A stretch of DNA of 64,000 nucleotides from Chytriomyces cf. hyalinus JEL632 (Eukaryota > Chytridiomycota > Chytridiomycetes > Chytridiales > Chytriomycetaceae). This document shows, piece after piece, positions 45,229 through 56,101 of this stretch. Each line of letters starts with the position of its first letter. Position 1 is the first letter of the stretch. The notes below the pieces were generated by a model. The model had not been told where the DNA came from. It made no database searches and saw only the letters and a list, made by a program, of their open reading frames with translations. The DNA lies in contig JAIWWG010000032.1 in the NCBI GenBank assembly GCA_025435555.1, positions 62,001 to 126,000 on the forward strand, written 5' to 3'. The translations under genes were made by a program, and so were the position numbers.

Positions 45229-45894
45229 ATGCCCACCTCGGAAGATTCAGTCACAAACAAGGAAACGTGCATGCCCGGCATCCATCTCGAGCAGCAGAAG
45301 GAGATGGTTGAGCACAAGAAGGGCCGGTGCTGGTGCTGCTGGGAAACGTGCGAAACCCGTGAAAATGCGCTCATCCGTGTCTGCCACGGCTGTAAAGACC
45401 CTGACTTGCAGTTTATCCACCAGCAATGCATCGACGCGTACCTATCAAAGCTTCCGCCGCGAGAACACGATCCAGTTGACTTGAACATGAATAACCAACA
45501 CTGGGATCTGAACCACGTGCCTCGACAAGAACGCGTTGTTCGGTTCTCATGTTCTCGATGCAAAGACGCGTACACTGTCTACGAAAAGCCGGTTGCGCTT
45601 ATCACGGCGGTGATGCATGACGCGTACCTGAGTCGTGCTGTATTGTTGTTGCTGCTGAGCACGTCGGTCGTCTTCCTCAGCTGTAGTTACAGCTGGTACT
45701 ATGAAACATTTGTTGTGCCACAGAAACTCATATTTGATGTGTGGCTACCGTTTGGACGCTCGTTTCAGCTGGGACTGACTTTTTTTGCGGGATTGATGCT
45801 GTGTCTGTGTTACTTTCTTTGTGTGTTCACGTATTATCTGTTGAAGGATTTTTTTAAATCTGAAGTCAGCCGCCATGTTAGGGCCTCAGTGTGA
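45229..45894 (+). CDS. RING-CH (RINGv) membrane protein, copy A
   Basis: A single-exon frame of 221 residues. The zinc module reads RCWCCWE, LIRVCHGC, FIHQQCIDAYLS and FSCSRCKDAY, the C4HC3 order of RING-CH (MARCH-type) E3 ligases, with the second pair spaced CHGC. Two membrane spans follow (AVLLLLLSTSVVFLSC and LTFFAGLMLCLCYFLCVF). Such proteins ubiquitinate membrane cargo. A related gene with introns lies at 50492-51691. The ATG at 45229 directly follows an AATAAA-like stretch. Codon use is like the neighbours. Confidence 0.8.
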   Translation: MPTSEDSVTNKETCMPGIHLEQQKEMVEHKKGRCWCCWETCETRENALIRVCHGCKDPDLQFIHQQCIDAYLSKLPPREHDPVDLNMNNQHWDLNHVPRQERVVRFSCSRCKDAYTVYEKPVALITAVMHDAYLSRAVLLLLLSTSVVFLSCSYSWYYETFVVPQKLIFDVWLPFGRSFQLGLTFFAGLMLCLCYFLCVFTYYLLKDFFKSEVSRHVRASV

Positions 45895-47076
45895 GTGTAT
45901 GAAAGATAGACCAATAAATAGACTTAATCACCGAATTTTCGTACAAGTTACGATGTTTGTACGCCATATTTTCATGTTCGCTCCGCCTGATCAAACATGA
46001 GGAGGACCGCTCATCGGTGATGCACTGTACGCGTCAAAGATGCTCAGATTTCATTCTGCTGGAAAAAGAGGAGTTCCCACCTGTCTTGCTCATTGACCTG
46101 CGTTCGTCGCCCCACTTCATCCGTGAATTTGGGAACAACAAAAAAAATTTCCTCCAAAAAGGCGAGTCTCAGAAATACATATATAACATCAGTATTCCGT
46201 TATAAATACGGGTAAATAACTCATGAAGAAAACCTTTCTTTTGGGATTTTTATTGAGGCACTTATTTGGACCAAAATCAATATCAAAAATAATCTTCAGA
46301 ACCAGTTGCCATTCCAAAGTAGCAGGCAGGCCCATCGACACAATGCGATGCAAGACAGCCACATGCAAAGGACTACCTGACTTCTAACATTTTTGTCCAT
46401 TGACAAAACATACATGACATACACAACACGGTCACTGGCAGGATAATATATATCTAAGGGATCATGGTTGTGGGTGAAACAGAAGCTCGACTATTTTTAC
46501 TTTTGAATTCACGGCAATTTTGCTGAAACAAAGACTGAAGTGCCGTGAAGGAGTTGGAGTTAAGAATTTCCGTGGCTCCTGTTTGGTCATGAAAATACCA
46601 CTCATTTTAGCGATCGTACAATTTGTTGTCTCGTACAGAAACGAACTTCCGTCATACCGTTGAAGGATCTCGTGAAGAATTCTAACTGCGACAGACTGAA
46701 GATTTATCCACCTCATTGGCGCGTAAAAGTATGAATTGTTGAGCATCTGACGGCCATAAAAAAGGACAGTATCTGAATTCCTGCAATTTCAGTCTTTTGC
46801 AAGCATTCTTCTTCACTCATTTTGCTTTTATGTATTTATCTCTTGGATCTTTCGATTCGATTGGTCGATTCGATTGGTCGGTGTCTCCTGCACTGATAAT
46901 GCGCGTTGAATTGTTGTATTTGTGCAATAAATACGCTGTAAATAACTCGTGACTTGGCCACATCTCCTCTGGTTCACAGGTCATTTTTATTTCCTTTTTA
47001 AATTTATTTGCCGAGCCACCCAGCAAATCAAAAGGCGACATTTTGACTTGGACAAAACAAAGAAAAACATTTGAGA
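45895..47076. other. Long mostly non-coding stretch between RING-CH copy A and SPAG1
   Basis: About 1.2 kb. Two copies of an AAATACG-NN-GTAAATAACTC element lie at 46204-46222 and 46930-46949 (plus strand). An 82-codon plus frame (45957-46205) without recognisable features is not called. A minus-strand frame at 46462-46820 is listed separately with low confidence. The last 130 bases, after the second element, are probably the SPAG1 promoter and leader. Confidence 0.45.
46462..46820 (-). CDS. Uncertain reading frame, unknown protein
   Basis: From ATG 46746 a 94-codon frame reads MLNNSYFYAPMRWINLQSVA, VRILHEILQRYDGSSFLYE and ends VKIVELLFHPQP. The frame is open upstream for 11 more codons (NSDTVLFYGRQ) as far as a TTGCAG acceptor. 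A short ATG segment (MSEEECLQKTEIA, 46820) lies just before that acceptor but joins in another frame. The composition is protein-like, but I cannot name it and the model is incomplete. Confidence 0.3.
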
Positions 47077-50000
47077 ATGGACCTGAGTCAGTCGGACGTG
47101 AACCAGTTTGCACACACATTTGCAAAGGGAGGAGAGCAGGATGCGCATGCAAACAGCGATGACTGCATCACAGACTACGATGTCGAGTGCCTGGACTACT
47201 CGTTCCTGCAGACAGCTTCGGCGAAGGATCTCGACCGTCTCGTCAGTCTGCTGCGTGTGCTGAGGTGTGTATCGATCGTGTTGTGATGTGTGCTTGATAC
47301 TGCTGAATCTGACTAGTTTTCCTTTGTATCTCTCGCGCAGGTCTGGCAAGGAGGGTATCTATCCCGAACTAGAACGCGCCTTTGAAGATAAGATTGTGCA
47401 CCTCGATGCTTCCATGGCTGCAAGGTGTGTATTTGGGCTGATCCTGCCGTGCCCTCCATTCCAGCTCGCACCCTCGCCCCATCCTTCTCACCATCTGCCT
47501 CTCCTTCCGATCCTCCTTCCAGCATCCACCGCCCGTCCCTCATCACAGCAGCACATTCCAATCCATTGAACAAACACGCGAAAGTGTCTTGCTGCGGTGC
47601 CACCGAATTTGAGTGTTCGTGAATCAATTATCGTCAAGGAAAAATTTTCCATTTCGTTCCGCCTCCTTCCTTCTCCTTTCACAACAGCATTGACTCACAA
47701 GTTAACCCCTTCTTTATTCCCCAGGATAAAGGACCCAAAAATGCCTCCAAAACCCACCTTCTCCTGCTCAGACGAGGATGCCGCGAAACTCGACTTGGCA
47801 ACTTGGACACAATCCATCAAACAAAAGGACTCGATCCTGCGTTCGCAAACTGAGAAAGCTGGAAAATCTCTGCGCAAAATGGATAGCGCCATCTGCGTGC
47901 GTGGGTCTCCTGATAAGGACCTTCATTCGGACGAAAGCACCAGCAGCAGCAGCTCGGACAATGACGACTCCTCTGAACAACGATCCCTTATAAAATCAAA
48001 ACCACCACCGAAATCAATTCTCAAAATGCGAAGCCGAGCGTCAAGTCTCTCTTCCGACAATGTTGACGAAAACGATGAAGCACATCAAAAGAAAGCCGTG
48101 CGTTTCCAGGACGAAGTTGAAGTATATGCAAGAGAGTTGGAACGCATCAAGAGAAAACAAGAGAAACGTGCTCGACAAATTGAAATGCATTTGGCACATC
48201 CCGTCGGTGAAAAAAAGAAGGCGGGATCGAAACAAGGAAAAAGCCGGAGTCCAAGCCCGTCGCACCCGGCTCAGCCACAGCCTCTGAAGAGTAGTTCTGG
48301 CCGTATCTTGATCAAAGAGGTCGACAGGAGCAAATCGCCCGAGCCGAAAAAGATTTTGATTCAAGAGGTCAATAGCGAAATGGACGCTCAAATTACCGAC
48401 GCTCCACAGCAGAAACATCGGATAAAGTCGTTCGATTACGGAGTCTGGGACAAATTTGACGTGGATAAAGAGCTCGAAAAGCTGGAAACTACGGAAGCAG
48501 ACATTTCAGCCAAGAAAGAAACGTTCAACTCAACGCGGATATCTGAACCCTCTGCTGTCAAGAATGCAAAGATTCCAGACGTACGTCCTTCTCGCGAACT
48601 TGAAAACGACGTGATTGCGACTCAATTGGCAGAGCGCGAAAAGGAAAAAGGAAATGAATGCTTCAAGGTGCAAGAGTACGTTGATGCTGTGAGTAAACAC
48701 GCTCTTTGGCCGTTGCGCTGCCCCGTTTAAGATTCCAAACTCACCGCTCTTGTTGATATGCTTGTTACCATTGTTTGTATTCTTCTTTTCTGACATGTTT
48801 TCTGACATGTTTTCACTCCTCCCTTCAAAACAAAAACCGCAAAAATACCAATTCATAACAAACCAACCATTAAAAAAACGATTGCGATCAATAATAAATA
48901 CTGCGAATCGATTACTCCAATTCTTATCGATTTTATGGCTCAGTTGACGTACTACACAAGGAGTCTCGATATCAAGCCACAAGCAACTGTCTACAACAAC
49001 AGATCTCTTGTCCATCTGAAAATGAAAGAATACTCGAAAGCGGAGCACGATGCTACAGGTGACCTCCACACAGCATCATACTCAAAAAACAAACAACTCA
49101 CGTTTTGATCATTTTGCAGCTGCTCTTGATTTCAAGGATGAATCAACACATTACAAATCATACCTCCGACGCGCATTGGCTCTTTGCAAACGCGGGAAAT
49201 ACGTGGACTCGTTACGAGATTTAGACGCGGCACTTACAGTTCTCGCGCCACAAAACGGAACATTTGAAGCAATTAGACTTCGTGCAGAAGTGTTGAAACA
49301 GTTTGAAGACGCGTATGGCAGCGAAGATGTCAAGAAATTGTTGAATCGCGGTGAAGGGTATGTTGAGCGCGGCCGCAGTTTGATAAAAGAAGACGAAGAA
49401 GTTGAAGAAGACCGAATGAGAGAAGATGAGCAGGTTGAAGGAGAAATTGTGACGCCGCTTGGGACTTCTTGTGGAAATGTGCAGCGAGAGAGGGCCGCTC
49501 CTATTTCCAGGAACAACAAAACCCGAACCAAACCATTGGATAAAGGAAAGCAAAAGACGGATGGGTATCCTGTTTTTGTAGAGGACAAGGGGATGGAGAA
49601 TGCTTATCAAGCGGCAGCAGATGTTGTCCGTGAAACATCAATGAAGCAGCCTGGATTTGCATCTGGATCGGGAGTTGTGCAAAACAGTGACTGCGAAACT
49701 GCGGCGGCAATGCTTGGGAATGTTAAAGCTGTGCGAAAAATCGTAGTTGAAGAAGTGGATGAAGACTCTGACGCGGACGAAAACGATGCAGTGGTGCCTC
49801 TTCAAACTTCGAACCATTCGCAACCCAGTGACATTCCCTGTCCTGGTACCCCTACGGACATTCCCAATCCAATGACTGAAAAATCGGTCCCAACTGCTCC
49901 GAAAAACGCGTCTCGCCCCAAACCTCAAATTGCTGGCCCAGCAAAAACATCGCTTGAATTTGAGACGGACTGGAAAGCATTGAAAAGTGACGAACTTGAA

Positions 50001-50413
50001 TGGCAGTCGTATGTCAAACGCACGCCAGTATCGTTCTTTTTTAGACTCTTGAGTGGTGTCATGAACCCGAGCGTTGTTCCGGATGTTTTTCGCGCTTTCA
50101 CTGGAATCGTTGAAGGTGGGGTTGTATTTTCATATGAGTATTGAATGCTGAATGAGATATGTGTTCCAGATGATGCCGAATTCGTATGCAACTGTATGGA
50201 TGAAATTCAAAAAGTTCCGAGACTCAAAGTTCTCCTCAAAATGTCTTCGCGTAAAGAAAAAGCAGGTTGGTAGTTACCGTTTTTGTTGCTCTTCTGTTTC
50301 CTGACTGAAAAAAAAAACAAAAAAAAACAGTGCTGGCAGATTTAATTGGCAGCCTTGAGAACAAGCTGCCCTTGGATACACGAGCGCAGCGCATGCGGCA
50401 GTGCTTTTTGTAG
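47077..50413 (+). CDS. SPAG1: SPAG1, axonemal dynein preassembly factor (TPR, RPAP3_C)
   Basis: Exons 47077-47264, 47341-47424, 47725-48688, 48944-49058, 49120-50115, 50170-50265 and 50331-50413 give 841 residues. The N-terminus matches SPAG1: YDVECLDYSFLQ, LLRVLRSGKEGIYPELE; then a disordered Ser-rich part, YGVWDKFDVDKELEKLE, REKEKGNECFKVQEYVDA, LTYYTRSLDIKPQATVYNNR and LVHLKMKEYSKAEHDA, that is three TPR repeats. The C-terminus has the RPAP3_C domain (FETDWKALKSDELEWQSYV, PSVVPDVFRAFTGIVE). SPAG1 works with R2TP/HSP90-type chaperones to preassemble outer and inner dynein arms in the cytoplasm. Introns 2 and 3 are long for this window (300 and 255 nt). The ATG at 47077 follows a TTG-initiated extension. 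Confidence 0.9.
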
Positions 50414-50491
50414 TGATATAAAAATAATAATCATAATAATCATAAATAACTCGGGAAACCATTTTGAACAGGAATTTTGTTCAAATCAAAC

Positions 50492-51691
50492 ATGGTTCCT
50501 GCAGGAGACCAACGACTGGCGCAGCTTGTGAAGCATGAAACTTCTGAACTGCGCAAAAGAATAACCAGGGCAGTAGAGCAAGGTATCTATCCGCAAATAA
50601 CCTGATCGAACACCGATCATGAAGTGTTGATCTAACTCTTCAATTCAAGAGGTGCAGCAGTTTACGAGTGCGTTAGAAGCCAGTCTACTGGTTGAAGAAG
50701 AGACGCAGTCAGTCTGGACGCAATGCCAGGATCCGTCAAACTCACTCGCGTCTCCCCCGCCAAGTCCAGTCAAGAACCAACACGTTGAAGCAACTCCTGA
50801 TCCGAAGATATCGAATGCAGATGCAACCAAAATGGACGCGGAACATGAATCGAAAGATTCTTTAACTCTCGAAAGTGCTGAGAACAAATCTGCGACAACT
50901 GACGCAATTCCCATGAAAGCGGAGAAGGATTTGCCAACTGCAAATGCAGATTCAAAAGAATTTAAGAAGGAGAAAGATGCTGCACCAGAGAAGAATGCAA
51001 ATGGAAAGGGCCAGTGCTGGTGCTGCTGGGAGAGCGACGAGACGGATGTCAATCCATTGATTCGTGTGTGTCATGGTTGCAAGGTGAGATCTGATCATAC
51101 TTTCATATCATGGCATTCATTGACTCGTGTATATACTGATTAGGATGTTGACTTGCAATGGGTGAGCTGCCTTGTCGAAGATAAAAAATTCGCTGTTCTT
51201 ATAAACGCGTTATCTTCAATATTTTTCAAAGGTCCATCAAAAGTGTGTCAACTCATTCGTTTCAATGCTCCCAAAACCGAGGCTCGATCAAAATGGCGTC
51301 ATTTCAAACTGGCGATGCTCTCGCTGCAACGATCTTTACAACGTTATTGAGGTGAGTCTGCGGATACTGGCAAACACTGTCTCATCTATACACCATCAAC
51401 CGTACAAAGGTACCCATGACTGCTTGGGGCATCATTTGCGCAGACATGATCTTATTCGGGGCCGTCATGTTTTTCATTCTTTTCTTTGCAATCTTGGTCG
51501 GTGCCATGGTCCACCTGCGCTGGAATGAGCTGTGTTTGGTGTTTGCAACGCTGGTCAAGAGTTGGTACGAGTTGGCGCTTGTTTTATTCTGCGCGTCTCT
51601 TGGCGGTTGCTTGCATTGGCTTGTGTCGGATCTGGCAAAGGAGCACATGATTCGGCATGTTGTTGGAACGCGTGACGTGGACGCACTGTGA
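50492..51691 (+). CDS. RING-CH (RINGv) membrane protein, copy B, five exons
   Basis: Exons 50492-50582, 50650-51083, 51144-51161, 51232-51351 and 51410-51691 give 314 residues. The zinc module QCWCCWE, LIRVCHGCK, DVDLQW, VHQKCVNSFV and WRCSRCNDLY is cut by three introns, one exon being only 18 nt (DVDLQW). It is clearly related to copy A at 45229-45894 (shared CWCCWE, LIRVCHGCK, DLQ, HQ-x-C) but has a long charged N-terminus and about three hydrophobic spans downstream (ICADMILFGAVMFFILFFAI, LALVLFCASLGGCLHWLV). An ATAAATAACTCG element lies 39 nt before the ATG. Copy A lacks all these introns, which suggests copy A arose by retroposition or intron loss. Confidence 0.82.
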
Positions 51692-52051
51692 TGATTATAC
51701 CTATACCTACATAAAACCAACTCTTAATATTCTTTGAAACTGTGCCTCATTATTGTGGCTCATTCGCGGCAGCATCTGAAATTCCAACAAGACCATCTGT
51801 TGGGAATGGATGAATGCAAAACTACCACTCCTGAATGAGTACATATATAAACTGGAAACGCTGAAAATATGCATGCCGTCTTTGTCGACCAGCTTGAACA
51901 AGAGGTCTGGAAGTGAGTTTGGGTAGCTTGGATATAGCAGAAAACGCGTGCCAGGTCTGCAGAATGGCAACTGCGAAATCGAAATGAAGATCCATTCCAA
52001 CTGCTGAAGTGTTGTTCGCACTGTCGCAAAATTTAACCAGATTCCGGATAA
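51692..52051. other. Region between RING-CH copy B and PAH1
   Basis: About 360 bases. The minus strand is open in two overlapping frames with protein-like pieces (RFLLYPSYPNSLPDLLFKLV, then KDGMHIFSVSSLYMY), but there is no ATG or convincing splice pattern and no family I recognise, so no gene is called. The right end must hold the PAH1 promoter. Confidence 0.35.
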
Positions 52052-55000
52052 ATGTGGAAGGTCTGATCACGACCCACACTCACACAGACACTCACTCACT
52101 CGCGCACATCCATACACATACAACTACCCCTCTCTTCGAACCATCAATACAGGTCGTCTCAAGCGTCGCCGATTTCTGGGGCGACATATCCACAATCAAC
52201 CCATCTACCTTGTCCGGCGCAATCGATATTGTTGTCGTGCGAGGGAAGGATGGCGAACTGGCGTGCTCACCTTTTCACGTGCGGTTCGGAAAGCTGGTAT
52301 TGCTCAGACCGACAGAGAAGAAGGTGTGGCGATATAATTCGAAGACTGGCGATTTCATTCTCATCTTCTTTGTTTCACAGGTGGTCATTACTGTCAATGA
52401 GACAGCTGTCGATATCCCAATGAAAGTGGGAGAGGCTGGCGAAGCCTTTTTTGTGGTTGAACTGGACGAACTCGAACACGCTCCGTCTGAGTACGCAACA
52501 TCACCGATCATTAAGGCTGCCACGCTGTTTGCAGAGGTAGTAATCTCTCATCAGTACTCTACTGATTCTGAGTAACGCGAGTAAATAGATGCCAACGGAG
52601 AGCTTTGATCTGGGTGAGGCTTCAGAGCCCAAACAGGGCGAAACGGACAACAATAATTTACCTGATGGAGGCAATGCAGCGGAAGGAAAAGTTATCGGAG
52701 GTATCTTGACGCGTCGAACCTTTGAACTGTTCTTCAGCGGACAAACTTCGAAATTTCAGACACCGGCGCCACCAGTGACACGAAGAACACCAACATGGAC
52801 CCTTTGGAAAATCAGATCGCAAGCATGAACATCAAGTAAAGTAGCCATTTTTGCGACATCTTGCACCGCTGGCTAACTTTATATGCCTTGGGACGTTATC
52901 CAGCAATAAACAAGAACTGGGAGTACCAAACATGCATGGGCCCAATTACATGCCTGTGGGTTCACCTGATTGGCAATGGAACTGGGGAGGGCTTCCAAAG
53001 AAAAAAGAATCAGATCAGCAAGAAAACCGTGCATCAGGTTTAGCCGATGGAAGTAATCTTGGAACATCCAACACCGCCGCAGCGACTGGGATGGCTGGAA
53101 CTACCAGCGAACTTTCAGTCGAAGAAAATTCTGGTATCGAAGGAGCCATGGCGTTGAATGAAAAAGTTCCTTTACCGTCGGCGAGCAAGGCTCCTGTCGC
53201 TTCATCTTTAACCGCTGCATTGCAAAAGGGAACTTCTACAACAGCTGCTGCATATACTTCATCTTTGTCTGCACTGCCCGAATCTACAGTCATTGACATG
53301 CATCAACCGTCCGTGACTGTTGGCGAGAAGGTTGACAACTACCTCTCATCCTTTCCCGATCAGATGGCTCCTCCTGATAAACCGCCTTCATTGAGAGCTA
53401 CCAGTCCGTCTCCAATGTCGTACTTGGATTCGCGGATGGTATCTTTGGTAAGCCTCCACTCATCCCTGATAGTATCTTCATGCTCACTGACGATTGGATC
53501 AAGTCCGCAATTCCTCTCTTGTCGAACCCACCTGACTTTTCAGATATATCTGCGCAATTTTTCGAATTGAGCCTGTGTGGGAAATCAGCCATCGCTTCAG
53601 CTCTCACTGCACTTGTCATTCCCGCAGAAAACTCTGATTCCGCAATTGAGTCGGCCTCCCGAATTTTTGTTGAACATCAAATCGACTACAACGCTTTTAT
53701 TGCTGACCCTTCATCAATTATATTGAACCCGAATCTAATTGTTCGATTAAAGAACGGAAGCGGTGGATACTACGATTGGAGCGTCGTTGCTCCTGTTCTC
53801 ATCTCTTGGATGGCTTTCGGCAAGAGTTTACCCGAGGACGAAATGCATCGATTGATTGAAAAAAGCTTGCGCCATCACGAAAGCACCTCAAATACGAACG
53901 GTACGCCAGGAAATGGGGTCGATATCGGTGGAATGGGAGAAGCAGGGCCTACTTCAGATGAACCACGGAAGTACAGCAGTTTCGGCAACCTGAGATCTTG
54001 GTGGAGCCGGGGTGCTCCTGCACCTGCATCAGGGCCAACAACGGCAGCGGCGGCAGCATTGAATGGAGCGACCGCTGCAGCAACAGGAACATCTCCACCT
54101 GCAGAAGCTATCACTGTTGCTGTGCCTGACATTGCTGTCAGCGGTTCATCTCCCCCACATGTGGCGGGAAGCGTGGACGGAGCTGCCGACGGGCAAAGTG
54201 TCGATGAAGAGAAAAGTGGGGCGGGACGGAGGAAATACATCAAATCATTGCGAATGACGAGTGAGCAGTTGAAAGGATTAAATCTGAATAAGGGCGTGAA
54301 TACAATCAGTTTCAGCGTAACGAGTCGGCTACAAGGCACTGCCATTTGTACGAGTAAGATCTTCCTGTGGGAGCATGATACGCGCGTTGTGATTAGCGAT
54401 GTGGATGGGACGATTACAAAGTGACTGAATTTATTGGTTATCGCTGAAAATTCGGCGATGGTCTAACTCAAAGTGCTGCATCGACTTCCTGCAGATCAGA
54501 TGTCTTGGGCCATGTGTTTACAATGGTGGGGCAGGATTGGACGCATTCTGGCGTTGCATCGCTGTACACAAACATTCGAAAAAACAACTACCAAATACTT
54601 TATTTGACATCGCGCGCGATTGGCCAGGCAAATTACACGCGAGATTACTTGAAAAAAGTGGATCAGGACAAGTTTAAGCTGCCAGAGGGTCCGGTCGTCA
54701 TGAGTCCTGATAGACTGTTTACTGCCTTTCACAGGTACTCTTTTTACTTCAAGGTTTTGGTTTCCTCTTCGAGATGAGCTCATGTCGATTTCAACACCAG
54801 AGAAGTAATCCAGCGTCGGCCTTTTGAATTCAAAATCGCTTGTCTTCGCGATATTCAGCGCCTATTTGGACCCAACGCACGACCGTTTTATGCAGGTTTC
54901 GGTAACCGAATCACCGATGTGCAATCATATCGTGCAGTTCAAGTCCCACTCAGTCGAATCTTCACAATCGATCCCAGTGGAGAAATCAAACTCGAATTCA

Positions 55001-55541
55001 CGCGAGGTTACAAAAGCACCTATGCAAAGCTGAACGAGATTGTCGAACGAATCTTTCCCGTCGTTGCCGATCGATTAGAGGAAGAGACTGAGACGGCGCG
55101 AGATGTGCTTGAACTGGAAGATGGGGTCGAGGAAAACGACTGGGAAATGTGGAAGCAGCATTTGCCGGAAGCCTATGCGAATATGAGTGTTGAGGCTAAA
55201 AAGGAGAGCGGTTTGCCGATTGACGATGATGAGGAAGCAACTCCAGCCGAAGTGCCAAGTGGGACAGAGCACGACAAGCCCGGGGACGGTAATTCTGTAG
55301 AAAAGCAAGAAAAGGACGGCGAGTATGAAGAGTACGAGGAAGGAGAAGAGTATGAGGAATACGAGGAGGAGGAGGAGGAAGTGGATGGAGAAGCTTTGGA
55401 AAATATGGTGAGCTCCTTTGCTGAGGTTTCGATCTGAATGACTGCATTTAACCTGACATCCCGCAATGCATTTAGATGGCGAGTGAAGACGATGAAACGC
55501 TGCGGCTTCGAATGGCAGAAATGAAGAAATACAAATTTTAG
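52052..55541 (+). CDS. PAH1: Lipin, Mg-dependent phosphatidate phosphatase
   Basis: The N-LIP domain begins after an acceptor at 52152 (VVSSVADFWGDI, NPSTLSGAIDIVVV, LACSPFHVRFGKLVLLRP), then VNETAVDIPMKVGEAGEAFF. A likely first exon is only ATG TGG AAG (52052-52060). A Trp-rich segment (PDWQWNWGGLPKK), an M-LIP block (FELSLCG, ILNPNLIVRLKNG, YYDWSVVAPVLISW) and the HAD catalytic motif ISDVDGTITK then SDVLGHVF follow, with YLTSRAIGQANYTRDYL and FYAGFGNRITDV. The C-terminus is very acidic (EYEEYEEGEEYEEYEE), as in Pah1, and ends AEMKKYKF. Lipin makes diacylglycerol at the nuclear/ER membrane. The join near 53440 (entering GKPPLIPDSIFML) is not resolved. Confidence 0.88.
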
Positions 55542-55717
55542 TTGCTGACGAATTTAACAACCTTGTGCATACTGTGTGTAAAACATGCCCTGTTTATGAT
55601 CCCATTTAGCTGGGCGCAATTGCGTGGTAGACTGTCTTTTTTCTCGACTCAAGCGCCTAAACCCAGCAGAATCTATTATAAAAATATGGATATGGGTACG
55701 CGAAAGAAGGTAAGGTA

Positions 55718-55976
55718 TCAATGTTCCAAAATAAAATAGTCGGGGAGGGCCTTCAAAACACTCGGCAGCAGCTCTTCGACTTCGTAGGTGCTTTGCACAA
55801 ACGCAGTCTCTTGCAAGTACTGATAGTGCGTTTCAATGGCACGGACCGAGAGGTCCATTGTTGTAGCGGAATAGCCATCAATGTTTTGGAACATGTCCAC
55901 GGGATCTTGCGCCGAATTTAGCGCCTGGCGAGCTTGTGAGACCAGTTTGATAATGCCCAGTTTTGTTTCGTCGTCC
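55718..55976 (-). CDS. C-terminal exon of a small unidentified protein
   Basis: After an acceptor (CTTAG) at about 55977 the minus strand reads DDETKLGIIKLVSQARQALN, then SAQDPVDMFQNIDGYSATTM, LSVRAIETHYQYLQETAF and EELLPSVLKALPDYF to a stop at 55718. The helical, evenly charged sequence is clearly coding. The first exon must lie between here and the divergent SNARE start at 56102, but I could not place it. I do not recognise the family. An ATG at 55894 could also serve as start. Confidence 0.6.
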
Positions 55977-56101
55977 TAAGCATAAAGAAGTGTTATCATG
56001 AGGGAAAAGTGCAAATATTTCAATAGTAGCAAAGGTTCGCCCAGCATTGAACACAAATTTAGTTGCAAACGACTTTAAAAATATATATTTGCCATCAAAC
56101 A

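Noticed and set aside
51707-52021. Minus-strand frame with RFLLYPSYPNSLPDLLFKL
   Set aside because: No ATG, two competing frames, no splice pattern and no family match; left as unexplained intergenic.
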